From Adiantum capillus-veneris (lineage: Eukaryota; Streptophyta; Polypodiopsida; Polypodiales; Pteridaceae), in NCBI GenBank assembly GCA_014529385.2, contig CM043964.1, positions 4,150,997 to 4,214,996 on the forward strand: a stretch of 64,000 bases of DNA. The letters run 5' to 3'. The translations under genes and the position numbers were made by a program. Shown in pieces: positions 1 to 10,600 of the stretch. Below the pieces are notes generated by a model. It was not told the DNA's origin, did no database searches, and worked only from the letters and a program-made list of their open reading frames with translations. The stretch's first letter is position 1. Every line of letters begins with the position of its first letter.

Positions 1-134
1 GTTAAAACCATCTCTAGGAAGAGGGTTGGTGATTCTCCATAAATGCTTTTTCATAAAGTGTTTGTGACTCTCATCACGAACTCTCACAACCATAGGTTCC
101 GCACCTTCCCAGCTAGACCACACATATCTCGACA
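1..134 (+). repeat. E1 5' LTR, 3' terminal part
   Basis: Aligns base for base with 18742-18875. It ends in CGACA, the inverted complement of the TGTCG that starts the 3' LTR at 17674. The rest of this LTR lies left of the window. Confidence 0.92.
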
Positions 135-138
135 TTTC

Positions 139-156
139 TGGTGAACCCGACGTGAA
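139..156 (+). other. E1 primer binding site, tRNA-Trp type
   Basis: Four bases after the LTR comes TGGTGAACCCGACGTGAA. Its reverse complement ends in CCA and, from memory, equals the 3' end of plant tRNA-Trp over all 18 bases. It would prime minus-strand synthesis. The tRNA identity rests on recall and was not searched. Confidence 0.78.
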
Positions 157-194
157 GTTGCTGGGGTGGGAGTTTGTGAATTGATCTAGTCACT

Positions 195-943
195 TTGTTA
201 GCCATGAAAGAAAATCAAGAGACACATGGGATGCACTTTGATCCTGCAGTCATGCAGATGTTTCAAGCATTTGCCATGTACATGCAGCAACAACAAGCAA
301 TAGAAAGAAGCCAGATTTCAACCACAAAAGCACTACAGTCCATTGTGAAGAGAATTGACCAGCTTGATGGCAAGGACATCACAAAGTATCTACGAGATTA
401 TATGAAGGAAATGGAGCTGAACCGAGTGTGTGAGGAAGACATGGTTTGAAGTTTTGAGTTAGTTTGTGTCCCAGAGATCAGAGACTGTATTAGGGCAATT
501 CAAAATACTCATGAAAGAAATTGGGAGGAATTCAAGCTTGCTCTAAAAGAAGACTACTTTATGGAGGAATCTGAGTGGGTGACCAAAAGAACTTTCCTAG
601 ATTGGGTTGCAAAGCCTAAAGAAGGGATTTCTGCTACAGAGCTTCTCAGAGAGTTTGAGCGACGCTATGCTCAACTATCACAAACTGAACAAGCTTCCTT
701 GGATAGGGAGAAGGTAGAACTTTTCCTACAAGCAGCGGGCAAAGAAATTGAAGAAAAGTTAGAGCTTCTCTTGGAAGACAAAGATGCAGAGCAAGGTTTG
801 AAGACAAGGTGGAATGATGTACAAGATGCAGTCTCCCTATTGGCAAAAAGACAACGCAGAAGAGACAAGATGGTGGTAAACAATGGTGCTCCAATTCCTG
901 CTATTACTGAGAAGCAACCAAAACCTTCTATTGTGGCTTCTAA
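195..943 (+). pseudogene. E1 gag, 5' half (broken)
   Basis: Gag is the structural protein that packages element RNA in cytoplasmic particles. The frame from the ATG at 195 (or 204) runs to 449, meets an in-frame TGA at 447-449, and continues in the same frame from about 450 to 943, where E2 is inserted. The product is hydrophilic with Gln-rich and charged helical stretches, and I see no conserved domain motif in this half. Homology is clear with the E12 fragment at 46600-46926: both contain a leucine-rich stretch followed by L-x-E-D-K-D. Removing E2 with one copy of its flanking repeat rejoins this frame to 12668 (TCT AAG GAT), so this is the front of the gag that resumes there. Confidence 0.75.
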
Positions 944-958
944 CACTAGAATGGTAAC
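944..958 (+). repeat. E2 left terminal inverted repeat
   Basis: CACTAGAATGGTAAC, perfectly complementary to 12649-12663. CTAA precedes it. Confidence 0.88.
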
Positions 959-964
959 CTAACA

Positions 965-980
965 GGACATAAAAGTGTCC
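965..980. repeat. E2 left subterminal motif
   Basis: GGACATAAAAGTGTCC, itself an interrupted palindrome (GGACA/TGTCC). An identical copy lies at 12632-12647 and a variant at 12615-12629. In CACTA elements such subterminal repeats bind the transposase; that role here is inference. Confidence 0.7.
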
Positions 981-2092
981 TTTCAGGGTTTTGGGAAAAA
1001 ATTCCAAAACCATAGTAGATCCACTCATTTTGAAAAATCCTTTTATGAGCTTATAGTTCAATAACTACTACATATGGAAAAAATGAGAAACTTGTAATTT
1101 TTCTTATCCCTTGGTCACTACAAGCCTCCAAAGTTGATGAACCAGTTCATTTTGCCCAAAATAGCAATTTCTTACGGTTGATTGCATATAAATAAGAGTG
1201 GAGATTTTTGTAGGACATAAGATAAAATGCCCCGTTAACTTCAATGCGTTGGTGACCAAAACATATGGTTTCTTTTATCTCACTATTTTTTTTTTGGGCA
1301 ATAAAATAGGTACAAAAAAGTTGCATTTTTTCCATTCTGCAGACCTATCATCAAAGTTTCTATAGTCACGCTCAATACAGATACTATATACATGTTTTCT
1401 TAGTTCCCTTTGGGCCTCTGGATTCAAAAGGAGCCATGGAGCATGTCAAAAGGATAATGGATCTCTTACAATTGGAACCTTGGGGGCAATGATAAAGTGC
1501 TAAATACAGCAAACATGAAAAAACTGGGTTTAGCATTATGACCTCTAGAAACGCATAGAAACTACTCAATATCTAGCCAAGTTTGTAGTCTATGATTAGA
1601 TATGGTTAGTACCTACAAAATACACACAGTTGGCCTAAGAAACTAGCAATATTGAGAAAGTTATACTTGCTACTCTAAAATGTATCGTATTCTTCAGCTA
1701 TCAAAAAACTCAACCATCATCATGTACTATGCTATATAGCATATTAGGTCCCCCAAAACTAAAGGAAGATTAGCTTTATGTTATACATTACACTTGCACA
1801 ATCAAAATTGAATTTGGATTTCAAGAAAGCCACCAAAAAAATCATAAAAGTGCTAATTTTGGCCAAAAAACAGGATTATGCAATTCTTGTAAATTGGTCA
1901 TAACTTTCAATTTTAACAATTAGCTCTCCCTACAAGCATCAAAACATGTTGAGAACTATGAAGTCCTAACCTCTAGCCATCTAAACCTCACAAACATGAA
2001 GTTTAAAGTGGTATAGTTGCCAAAATTTGAAAAAAAGCCAAAAACACGACCCGTTTTTTCACAAAGTTTAGGTTCAAAAATGTTGTGCAAGA
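981..2092. other. E2 interior, non-coding
   Basis: AT-rich, with only short scattered frames and no recognisable protein. It contains a small hairpin (GGTTTTGG / CCAAAACC, about 988-1012). It continues at 12480 after E3 is removed. Confidence 0.6.
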
Positions 2093-2097
2093 GTAAG

Positions 2098-2596
2098 TGT
2101 AATGGGGTTGATCAGGAAAGGCTTAGACAGATTCTCCATATTCTCTGATAATTGCCTAACACTTAACCAACCACCAATACAGGACTACACAGTATGTATG
2201 CACTTCAAACCTTCAGATACTTCATCGACAAGATCAAAGGGAATACATATATCTCATATTTATACTCAAGATTTCATCAGTTATTCATCAGTTATAGATC
2301 AGAATCAGAACGGACAATAGATAGATAGTTATAACTGCCGCCTTCCATTTCCCATCATCATCACACACATCAGCGTCATCCCCTTACTTCCTTACATCAT
2401 AGAAGATCACAAAAGATACAAAAGCCCCTACGAAAAGTTACATCCTTTCACATAATGTCTTTTCCTACTTACTTCCTAATAGGTTTTTGATTATCTCCTG
2501 AGTTGACTCTGACCTGATGACTTCCTGATTAGAATTTGAAGTCATTCTGACAGTTCCCTGACTGCATATTAATTATGGTAAAGGTCCCCTTTACCA
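2098..2596 (-). repeat. E3 3' LTR
   Basis: Paired with 11976-12474. Read on the minus strand it starts TGGTAAAGG and ends in TACA. Its minus-strand start is a perfect hairpin: TGGTAAAGG (2576-2584 on the plus strand), loop TCC, CCTTTACCA (2588-2596). Confidence 0.93.
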
Positions 2597-3562
2597 CTTG
2601 GCACACCCGGTGGTACCAAAAAGAAACTTTTTGGCGACCTGAACCCACAATTCCCTTGATCACTCCTTTTGTTCAACCTCCAGCACACCATCTTCTTGAG
2701 TAAGCATTTCTTCAACTTTGTCCTCCACATTTTGCAATTCTGTATCTCCCTGATCATCTACTATCAGCTTTGCATTTTGCTTCTACTCTTTGCTTGAACA
2801 GCCTTCTCCTTTTGGCTTTGACCTTTATGTGGCTCTCATTTTTGCTTGGCCAACTTTGCCAGGACAGCCCTTCCTACCACCCACCTTTTGGCTCAAGCCT
2901 TCTCCTCACTGCTCGCGGGATCACCCTCTTACATGCAAGGAGGGGGCAATAGCGAGGTAGCTATTGCCCTCCTTCAAAAGCTTGGGGCCCCAAGGGTCAC
3001 GGGATCAATTGCTTCCAGGGCGCCACATCATCAACGTTACCAACCATCGGTTGTCGCCACTAGTCCCAACAAGCGCCATTGGCGCAGAGCCGCCGCCGCT
3101 CACTCCACTCAAAACCGCCTCGATGTGCCATCGACCGCCCACGCAACGCGAGCGGCACCCGACGCCATAGCCAGCAAGCTCTAAGCTCTCCCTCGCTTCA
3201 CACACACCCAATGAGTGTAAGGTCTCCGACCGCGAGCTAAAAGAGCGCCATTGTACCATGGGATGAACATAATGGAAAAAGTTACTATTAGCAGTTTTCC
3301 AAATTCTGTCAGTACCATGATGTTTAGAATGTTATAAAGCTTCCAAAAGTGAATTAAAATAATTTTTGTGAGAATTTTCCAAAAATAGTAAGTTTTTGGT
3401 CACCCAACCCGTCTAGTTTTGAAAAACTGCATCCGTACCCCGAATTTGAAAAAAATGCATTTTGGTGCTGCATTTGCTTTCTTCTTCATTAATCTACGCG
3501 TGCTGCATCAGATTTGTTTTAGGTACAGTCTTCTCCTTTTCTGCAACCACACTGTTTTGCCC
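2597..3562 (-). other. E3 3' untranslated region with a GC-rich pocket and hairpins
   Basis: About 1 kb between the last coding trace and the 3' LTR. Most of it is AT-rich, but about 2880-3260 is much more GC-rich and CpG-rich than anything nearby. Hairpins include CCAAAAAG-aaa-CTTTTTGG (about 2617-2635) and a stem of about 14 bp at 2938-2974 around CAATAGC / GCTATTG. No classic polypurine tract abuts the LTR. I cannot assign a protein to the GC-rich pocket on either strand. Confidence 0.6.
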
Positions 3563-4160
3563 CTAATCTGCAATCTCTTCAGAAAACTTTTCCAATTCCT
3601 GATTATCTTTTTCCACATGCTGTGTAATTGTATCCACTAAAGTATCCAACATTGGAGTCTTTAGTACATCATCTTCCTGAACACCCTCTTTTTCAATCTG
3701 TTTGCTGTCCTGTGACTGTTGCTCAAGGAGAGAGTTATATTTTTCATGTAACTCCACATACTGAAATTTCAGTAACTCATACTCCTCCTTGTTTTCTTCT
3801 TTGGAAAATATTTCATATGGTTTAGACATCACTTCTTCTAGCCTGACTCCCAGATTTTGCCAAATTTGTTCTCCCTACTTCCTCAGTTGAGCCTTCATGT
3901 CTTCAACCTCCTCAGTTGAGCCTTCATGTCTTCAACCATCCATCAATTGACAACTCATCATCTGTGCATTCTCTAATTTGCTTTTCCACATCTTTACAGG
4001 CTGCCACTCTATTCAGCAGAACCCTGTTGTCTGCTTCTAAAGCTACATTAGTATTTGCTAAATTCCCCAACTCCATAGTCAATACTGCTTTCCACTCATT
4101 CTGCCACACTTTGTACATTTTTGCATTGCTCTCTCTTCTGTGCAAATGACCCTGAAACAT
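3563..4160 (-). pseudogene. E3 extension ORF, C-terminal coiled-coil tail (broken)
   Basis: Continues the reading frame that ends at 4164: the segment 4160-3924 is in the same frame after a single stop. The next segment, 3832-3563, is in another frame. A 29-bp tandem duplication (3881-3909 and 3910-3937) lies between them and explains the shift, since 29 is not a multiple of three. Both segments are rich in Glu, Lys, Leu and Gln with heptad-like spacing, which suggests coiled coil. I find no membrane segment and no known catalytic motif. It would be the C-terminal end of the protein described at 4164-5951. Confidence 0.6.
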
Positions 4161-4163
4161 CTT

Positions 4164-5951
4164 TCACTTTTCTTCCATTTTTTGATTTTGCTCTGATGCT
4201 GCCTTGAGCTTCTCCTGCAACTCTTCAATTTCCTCCACTGTCATTGTCGTTTTACTCAACTGCCTTGCCAATTCTTCTTTCTCCTCCACAAGTTTTCCAT
4301 TTATCCTCTCCAAAAGTACACTGTTCATGTTCTGTTGCTCCACAAACTCCTTTAATATCTCTACAGACTCTAAGGCTTTTGAGTATGTAACATCTTGAAA
4401 AAATTGTTTAACAAGAGACTGTTTGATATCCTCTTGCTTCTTTCCACTCTCAGTCTCCTTGGTCTGCACGACATCTAGCCTTCTTTTCTTCAACTTGATG
4501 GAACGCTTCACCGGAGTTGTCTGAGCCCCCACAAGCTTTATCTGTCCATCTTCCTCTTCAGCCCAGAATTTTGGAATCTCTACATCTGTATTCAACCCCA
4601 TAGTTTCCATACATTCACCATGTGAATACTTTGCTGACCACATACTCTTATATATGCCTGTCTTGGACTCATGATACTTCTTTGTCTTCATTTCCCTGTC
4701 AATCATCTGCTCAGAATCCAAGAGTTCATGCTGCCCAAATACTTCCTGACTGTGTCCTTCCTGTCTGTCAGCCACCTGTCTTGACCCTGATGGTGTCATC
4801 GCCCTCAATACACCATTACTCTTTACATGCATGAAAATTGCAGCAATCAAAGGTCCCACTTTTGTACTTCTCTGCACTCTTTTCTTTTCTTTGAAAAATA
4901 CCTCTGAATGTATTCTTTCATACAACATTGTTGCCCATCCAAATCTCTTACCCTTCTCTGCCATGCTGAGAATTGCATAATTCTCTCTTGATATGTAATC
5001 CAACTTCACCAATAACATGACCCTTTCCAAAAACCATTTTATTTGCTGCAATCTCTCTGCATCAGACACATTTTTTAAAGAAAAATAATTGCGAGTACCT
5101 TCACTCTTCCCGAATTCTGCATCCATGTCCTCCTCAGATGCTTTGTCCACCGCATTATCAATTCCTTCAGGCAATCCAAATATTGTCGCCACTAATGCTG
5201 CTGACAAGTAAACTCCGTGTCCCACCAATCCATTACAATCTATAAGTTGCGCCATCATCATGCCTGTTTGAGTCGGGAAACGCCAGTGTGTCCATGGCAA
5301 CTGTGCATACTCCAATAGCTGAATAGACTGCAGCCATCGTGCATGTCTGGGTTGGAAGGAATCGATCTCCACCTTAAAATCCATGAGATGACGCTCTGTT
5401 GCTTGTCTAGCCTTCATTTGAAGCGGTGTCAGTTGCTGTACATCCTCTTCCTCATCGTCGATCTCCACCATTGTTCTAGGGCTTGGCCTTGCCGATCTCA
5501 GCCCCCTCCTTTGCACCATCGCTTCAAAATCTGCAGCTTCTCTAGCTAACGGCGGCGTACGTTGGGCTTGCTCTTCACCTAGCAACACACTCTTTCTCTT
5601 CTGCATGGCGGGCACTAACGCTGATGCACTATTACTTGAGATGTCAAGTCCTCTGTCAGTTTGAAAACACGAAAACGTGGTCTCACACTCCACCTTCACT
5701 TCTCTATTCATAATACCTCGTACCCCCGAATCGAGAAAATATATTCCCACCTCATTTTGACACTGTTTTTGAGGAACCTCCCCTTCAAATAATGTCAACC
5801 GATACCCATTCAGTGGTTTTCCAAACTGGTTCCCAACTTCATCCTGTAACACAAAAGTTCCTGGCCCTCTGACTTCTGCTATCTGAGAAGGCCCTACATA
5901 TCTCAGCTTGAGTTTCCCTGGTCTTGGCCCCAACTTACTGTTATATATCAT
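4164..5951 (-). CDS. E3 integrase C-terminal domain fused to a large unknown domain
   Basis: A 595-residue open frame. About residues 8-55 look like the gypsy integrase C-terminal domain (P-G-K-L-K-L-R-Y-V-G-P, then a G-Y-R-L-T-L-F end). The frame is the same as the integrase at 6018-6890, separated only by two stops, so the ancestor probably encoded one long pol. Residues about 60-190 are low complexity and acidic. About 190-400 form a compact domain with W and L/I-F-G-L-P motifs, which loosely resembles the plant-specific domain of Athila-type extra ORFs ('putative plant transposon protein'); that match is tentative. About 490-595 is strongly coiled-coil. No transmembrane helix is evident, so it is not a convincing envelope. 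Function unknown. Confidence 0.7.
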   Translation of the reverse strand: MIYNSKLGPRPGKLKLRYVGPSQIAEVRGPGTFVLQDEVGNQFGKPLNGYRLTLFEGEVPQKQCQNEVGIYFLDSGVRGIMNREVKVECETTFSCFQTDRGLDISSNSASALVPAMQKRKSVLLGEEQAQRTPPLAREAADFEAMVQRRGLRSARPSPRTMVEIDDEEEDVQQLTPLQMKARQATERHLMDFKVEIDSFQPRHARWLQSIQLLEYAQLPWTHWRFPTQTGMMMAQLIDCNGLVGHGVYLSAALVATIFGLPEGIDNAVDKASEEDMDAEFGKSEGTRNYFSLKNVSDAERLQQIKWFLERVMLLVKLDYISRENYAILSMAEKGKRFGWATMLYERIHSEVFFKEKKRVQRSTKVGPLIAAIFMHVKSNGVLRAMTPSGSRQVADRQEGHSQEVFGQHELLDSEQMIDREMKTKKYHESKTGIYKSMWSAKYSHGECMETMGLNTDVEIPKFWAEEEDGQIKLVGAQTTPVKRSIKLKKRRLDVVQTKETESGKKQEDIKQSLVKQFFQDVTYSKALESVEILKEFVEQQNMNSVLLERINGKLVEEKEELARQLSKTTMTVEEIEELQEKLKAASEQNQKMEEK

Positions 5952-6017
5952 GACCCAATCTCCTTTTTAAAAAAATTTGAACTTAATGTGTCGAGACACC
6001 CATGCTTTCCTTCTGTT

Positions 6018-6890
6018 CTACACTGCTTCTGCCAAATAAGCACTCAGAATCCTATCCTCCTCCAATTTCAACAAGGATTCCTCCCTGAAAGGTATAGACT
6101 CTTCTGGAGACAATCTATGCTCAGCTGCAATTCTCAGACTAGGAACTACAAATTCCATTGGTACTACTACTTCTAGTCCATATACTAGCCTGAAAGGTGT
6201 CTGACCTGTTGTCACTTTGAAAGCTGTCCTGAAAGCCCACAAAGCAGAATCAAGCTTTGTATCCCAATCCTTCCTATTGTCCTCCACAATCTTCTTCAAA
6301 ATTCTGATCAGGATCTTATTAGTACTCTTTGCCTGTCCATTTGCTTGTGGATAATACACTGTAGACTTCTTGTGTATTATCAGGTGTGACTCAGTCAACT
6401 TCTTGATCACTTTGTTGAGGAAATGTACTCCTTGATCTGAAACCAATTCCACAGGACACCCAAATCTGGTCATAATATTCCTATAGAGGAATCTTGCCAC
6501 ACTACCTGCAGTATTATCCCTTAGTGCCACTGCTTCAACCCATTTTGTTGCATAATCAGTAGCCACCAGAATATATCTGTTTTGAGTATTTCTTGCAGAA
6601 GGAATAATAGGTCCCATGAAATCCAACCCCCACTTTTGAAAAGGTTCAAGTGGTACCACTAGTTGCAAAGGCATCCTATCTGCATCATTTGGCCTTCCAT
6701 CCCTCTGACAGACCAAACACTGCCTACAATAGTTGTAAGCATCCTTATGAATACTTGGCCACCATAACCCTGCCTGAAATACTTTTCTAGCAGTTACTTC
6801 ATGAGAAAAGTGTCCTCCAGCATTGCCCCAATGAGCCTCTGAAAGAACTGCCTTTTGTTCAGCTTTCACTGAAACACACCTTTTGATCAC
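6018..6890 (-). pseudogene. E3 integrase core
   Basis: Integrase inserts element cDNA into chromosomes. The N-terminal HHCC zinc finger is visible (H...H then C-R-Q-C-L-V-C). In the catalytic core, D is in G-L-D-F-M-G-P and the second D in V-S-D-Q-G. The third acidic residue is replaced: the motif reads Y-Y-P-Q-A-N-G-Q-A-K-S-T-N-K, where the family has Q-A-E-S-T-N. The Glu-to-Lys change (GAG to AAG) should abolish activity. Two stops separate this segment from the integrase C-terminal domain downstream. Confidence 0.85.
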
Positions 6891-6925
6891 CTGATCTATT
6901 CATTTCTTGTATAACATTCCTGATA

Positions 6926-7618
6926 TTACCAATGCCAACCTCTTCTTCTATCTGAAGTCATCTCTTCTGGAAAAAAACCCTCCACCAAGAACTGAAACAT
7001 CTCATCATACCAATCTTCTGCTATCAGACCTGTCACCACCTGAAACAGTCCTGCATCAGGTAATTCATCAGGCACTCCATCTGGTGGTTCTCCTGTCTCC
7101 AATCTGCTCAAGTAATCTGCAATGGCATGCTCTTTCCCCGGTGTATGCACCACACTATAGTCAAATTCCTGAAATAAAAGAACCCATCTTGCCAACCTGC
7201 CTGACAACTGTGGTTTATTAACCATATAGATCAAAGCTTGATGATCCACATGAAACACCACCTTATTGGCCAACAAGTAATGCCTGAACTTCTTCAATGC
7301 ATAAACCATGCCTAAACCTTCTCTTTCAGTTACTGAATAGTTCCTTTCAGCACAGGATAGCACCCTGCTTGCCTAATAGATAGGTCTAAACCATCCCTTC
7401 TCACTGTCTTGCATCAGGACTACTCCCATTGCACAATGACTTGCATCCACAAATATATGGAATGGAAAATTCCAATCTGGAGAAATTAGAATTGGTGCCA
7501 CCACCAACATCTTCTTCAATAATTCAAAGGACTTTTGCTGATCAGTAGACCATAAGAATGGTACATCCTTCTTGGTAAGCTTTGTCAATGATTGACAAAC
7601 ATATGCCAAATACCTCAA
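6926..7618 (-). pseudogene. E3 RNase H domain (frameshifted)
   Basis: Two segments, 7618-7373 and 7363-6926, are separated by a stop. The first has the RT connection and RNase H start (F-H-I-F-V-D-A-S-H). The second continues with E-R-N-Y-S-V-T-E-R-E and H-V-D-H-Q-A-L, then the linker D-Y-L-S-R-L. Typical gypsy RNase H residues D, E and D are present. It degrades the RNA strand of the RNA-DNA hybrid during cDNA synthesis. A frameshift joins it to RT upstream near 7616, and another separates it from integrase. Confidence 0.82.
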
Positions 7619-10600
7619 AATCTGTTATGCCACTTTACTTGTCCCAAAAACCTTGACAACTGCTTCAAGTTCTTAGGTACAGGTGCCTTCAGAATTGCCT
7701 CCACCTTCCTGGAATCAATGGCAATCCCTTCTTTTGATATCACATGTCCCAAAAGAATCCCACTGCTTACTGCAAATGCACACTTTTCAGGGTTCAAAGA
7801 AAGTCTAGCTTCCCTGCACTTCTGCAAACAGAGCCTGAGATGTCCCAAATGCTCATCTTTTCTCCCAAAAACACTGAAATCATCCAGGAACACCCTCATA
7901 AAAGTTGTCAAGAAAGGAGAAAACACTTGCTGAACCCACTTCTGAAAAGTAGGAGGTGCATTTTTCAATCCAAACCCCATCACATTGTAAGCAAACACTC
8001 CCCATTCTATAATAAAGTCTGTTTTTTCTGTGTCCTCCACTGCCATCCTGATCTGATTATAGCCACTAAAACCATCCAAAAAGCTATACATTTCATGTCC
8101 TGCAACCGCATCCAACATTGTATCACAATATGGAAGTGGAAAAGGATCAGTCAATGTGGCAGCATTCAGCTTCCTCCAATCCACACAAACCCTGATCTTC
8201 CCATTCTTCTTTCGAACAACCACTATTGGAGATAACCATGTCACCTTGTCAACCGGGTAAATGAAACCTACTGCCAAAAGCTTGTCCAATTCCTCTTTCA
8301 CCTGCTTAGCATAACTTGGGTTTAATCTGTATCTTTGTTGTACCACTGGGACTGCATCAGCCTTCAGGTTGATCCTGTGTTCACAAAAAGCTGGATCCAC
8401 TCCTTTCATGTCACTGTAGTGCCAGGCAAATACATCCTTGCATTCCCTGAGTAAATCCTGCAGACCTCTTTTAAAATTCTGATCCAGATTGACACTGACC
8501 CTGACCTTCTGAGAATTCCCCTCTGTTCCTAGATCCATGTCTTCCAAATCATCTTCCCTTACCCTTGAACTTTTTGAAAGATATTCCTCAAAATCTTTCT
8601 CTGCCCTGATCTCTGCCTGTTTCTGTTCTGCCTCCAAATCAGATCCTTCAGGAAATAGCTTTCTCTTGCCCAATTTTTTCTTCGATTTCTCCACCTTGGG
8701 ATCATTAGCTACATATTTCTCTGCAATATTTTGTACATCCACTTCAAATATTGGAATGACAGAAGAATTTACCCTCAAAAATTCCTCTTCCTCATCTTCT
8801 TCCAATTCTGGAGCCATATTGATTGTTTCTGCATGCAAAGGTCTGCAATCAGGTGGAAGTATTTTGCTGGCCACCATCTTCATTCTCACCTTTTTCTTGC
8901 CTTGTCTCAATATCACATAATCTCCTCCCCAATGTTGCTTGACTTTTGCTGCTCTAAGCCAAGGTCTCCCAAGAATCATAGGATATGACTGAGAAGACTT
9001 TTCCAACTGCAACACCACAAAATTGACTTTAAACTTGAGACCTCCAATCTCAATTTCCTTATTCTTGACAATCCCTAATGGCTGGATCCTCCTCTGATCT
9101 GCCATTTTCACTTGAAATGGTGCCGGATCCCAACAGGTAATGTTCATCTTCCTGCATGTTTCCTCTGGAAGTACATTCACTCCTGATCCTCCATCAATCA
9201 ACACTCCTGGCATAAATATCTGCTCCATCTTTACACTGATCACTGGAACTTTGTAATCAACATCTTCAGGTTGCATTTCTGCTACCTCAATCTCCTGATC
9301 CGGATCTTCATCTATCTGTAAGTCAATCGGATTCTTTCCCCCATACTGTTGTTGTAACTTCTGCATGAATTGGTCTGCAAAGCTTGGTACCAAACTCAAA
9401 ATCTGCCTCAAATTGATCTGAGTAGATGCTTCCATTAATGCATCAAAAAACTCCTCAGACATCTTGACTGCAGCTTTCTTCTGTATAGTCAGCGCCTGAT
9501 CATGTCCTTTACCAACTCCTTCCTGTATTCTGTCCGCCGGATACCTTACTATTGCCTCAGGGACTTCCTGAGTTTCCCTTCTTTTATCCTCCTGTCGCTT
9601 GTTCACTTTATTTATCTCCTTCAATACTCCCATTCTAATCTGGTCCTGAACCTTCCAGTCGATTGGTTGTTGTTCTTCTTTTTTCTGAACCATATCCCCC
9701 TTTACCTTTCCTGACGACCTGGTTACCACCATAGCTCCAGGAACATTATCCCCCTCTTTAACTCCTTCAATCAAGACACACTCTGTACAATCACATTGGA
9801 ACAGGTTGCTTGATTCCCCTCTTCCACAGCATCGCTCATTAGGCATCCGGGCCCTATCAGGCTCCACTTTGGCATTCATCAGGAACTCTTCAGATTCCTG
9901 TTCTTCTTCTTCCAACATGACAACATTTAACTGTGCAGGAGGCCTTTGTTGAGGCTGGCCGCCTTTATTATTATATTGTACTATAGGGATCCCCCTCTCA
10001 CTCCTGTGTTTGCACCACAGGGTGCATTCAGGTCCCTGTCTGTGCCCTTGTGTTCCACAATAGGTACACGGTAAATTTCCTCCCATTCTGTCCTGATTCC
10101 TTTGATTACCCCACCCTTCTTGGGCTTGAAGTCTCTGAATAGGACCTGAATTTCCCCAGTTTCTAAAATTCTGTAGCCTTCCCTGAGGCCCTCCTGCAAT
10201 CATGACATTCGCTGTAGGTGGATTCATTCTTTGCTGCACCCTTTCTGGAATGCGTCCCCGATAATTTGGATTGTACCAACATCTTTCATCACTATGGCCA
10301 AACACTTGACATGTTTGACAATAAGGCCTCTCTGGCATACCCAGTTTTGTAAGACCCAAATTCTTCAATTGACTGACAATCATCTGACTGATGTCTTCTT
10401 TTCCAGGAACTGTCTGCTCCCTGCTTTTACCCTTTTTCTCTTTGTCCTTCTCCTGCCTGGAGGATTTCTTCTTTTTCTTCTTACTTTTCTTCTTCTTTTT
10501 CTTTTTCTCTGACCAATCATCATCTTCTTCATCAGAATCCTTTTCAGACTCTGAGTCTTCCGCATCTGAGGAGTCATATGTTTCTTCATCATCTTCTTCA

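Noticed and set aside
646-1061. Minus-strand ORFs of 74-91 aa over E1 gag
   Set aside because: Antisense shadows of the gag frame with no motif.
2846-3184. 112-aa plus-strand ORF in the GC-rich E3 tail
   Set aside because: High GC alone opens frames on both strands; no domain or homologous pattern, and the element is transcribed from the minus strand.
4164-5951. Retroviral-type envelope
   Set aside because: No signal peptide, membrane anchor or cleavage-like site visible; mainly charged and coiled-coil.
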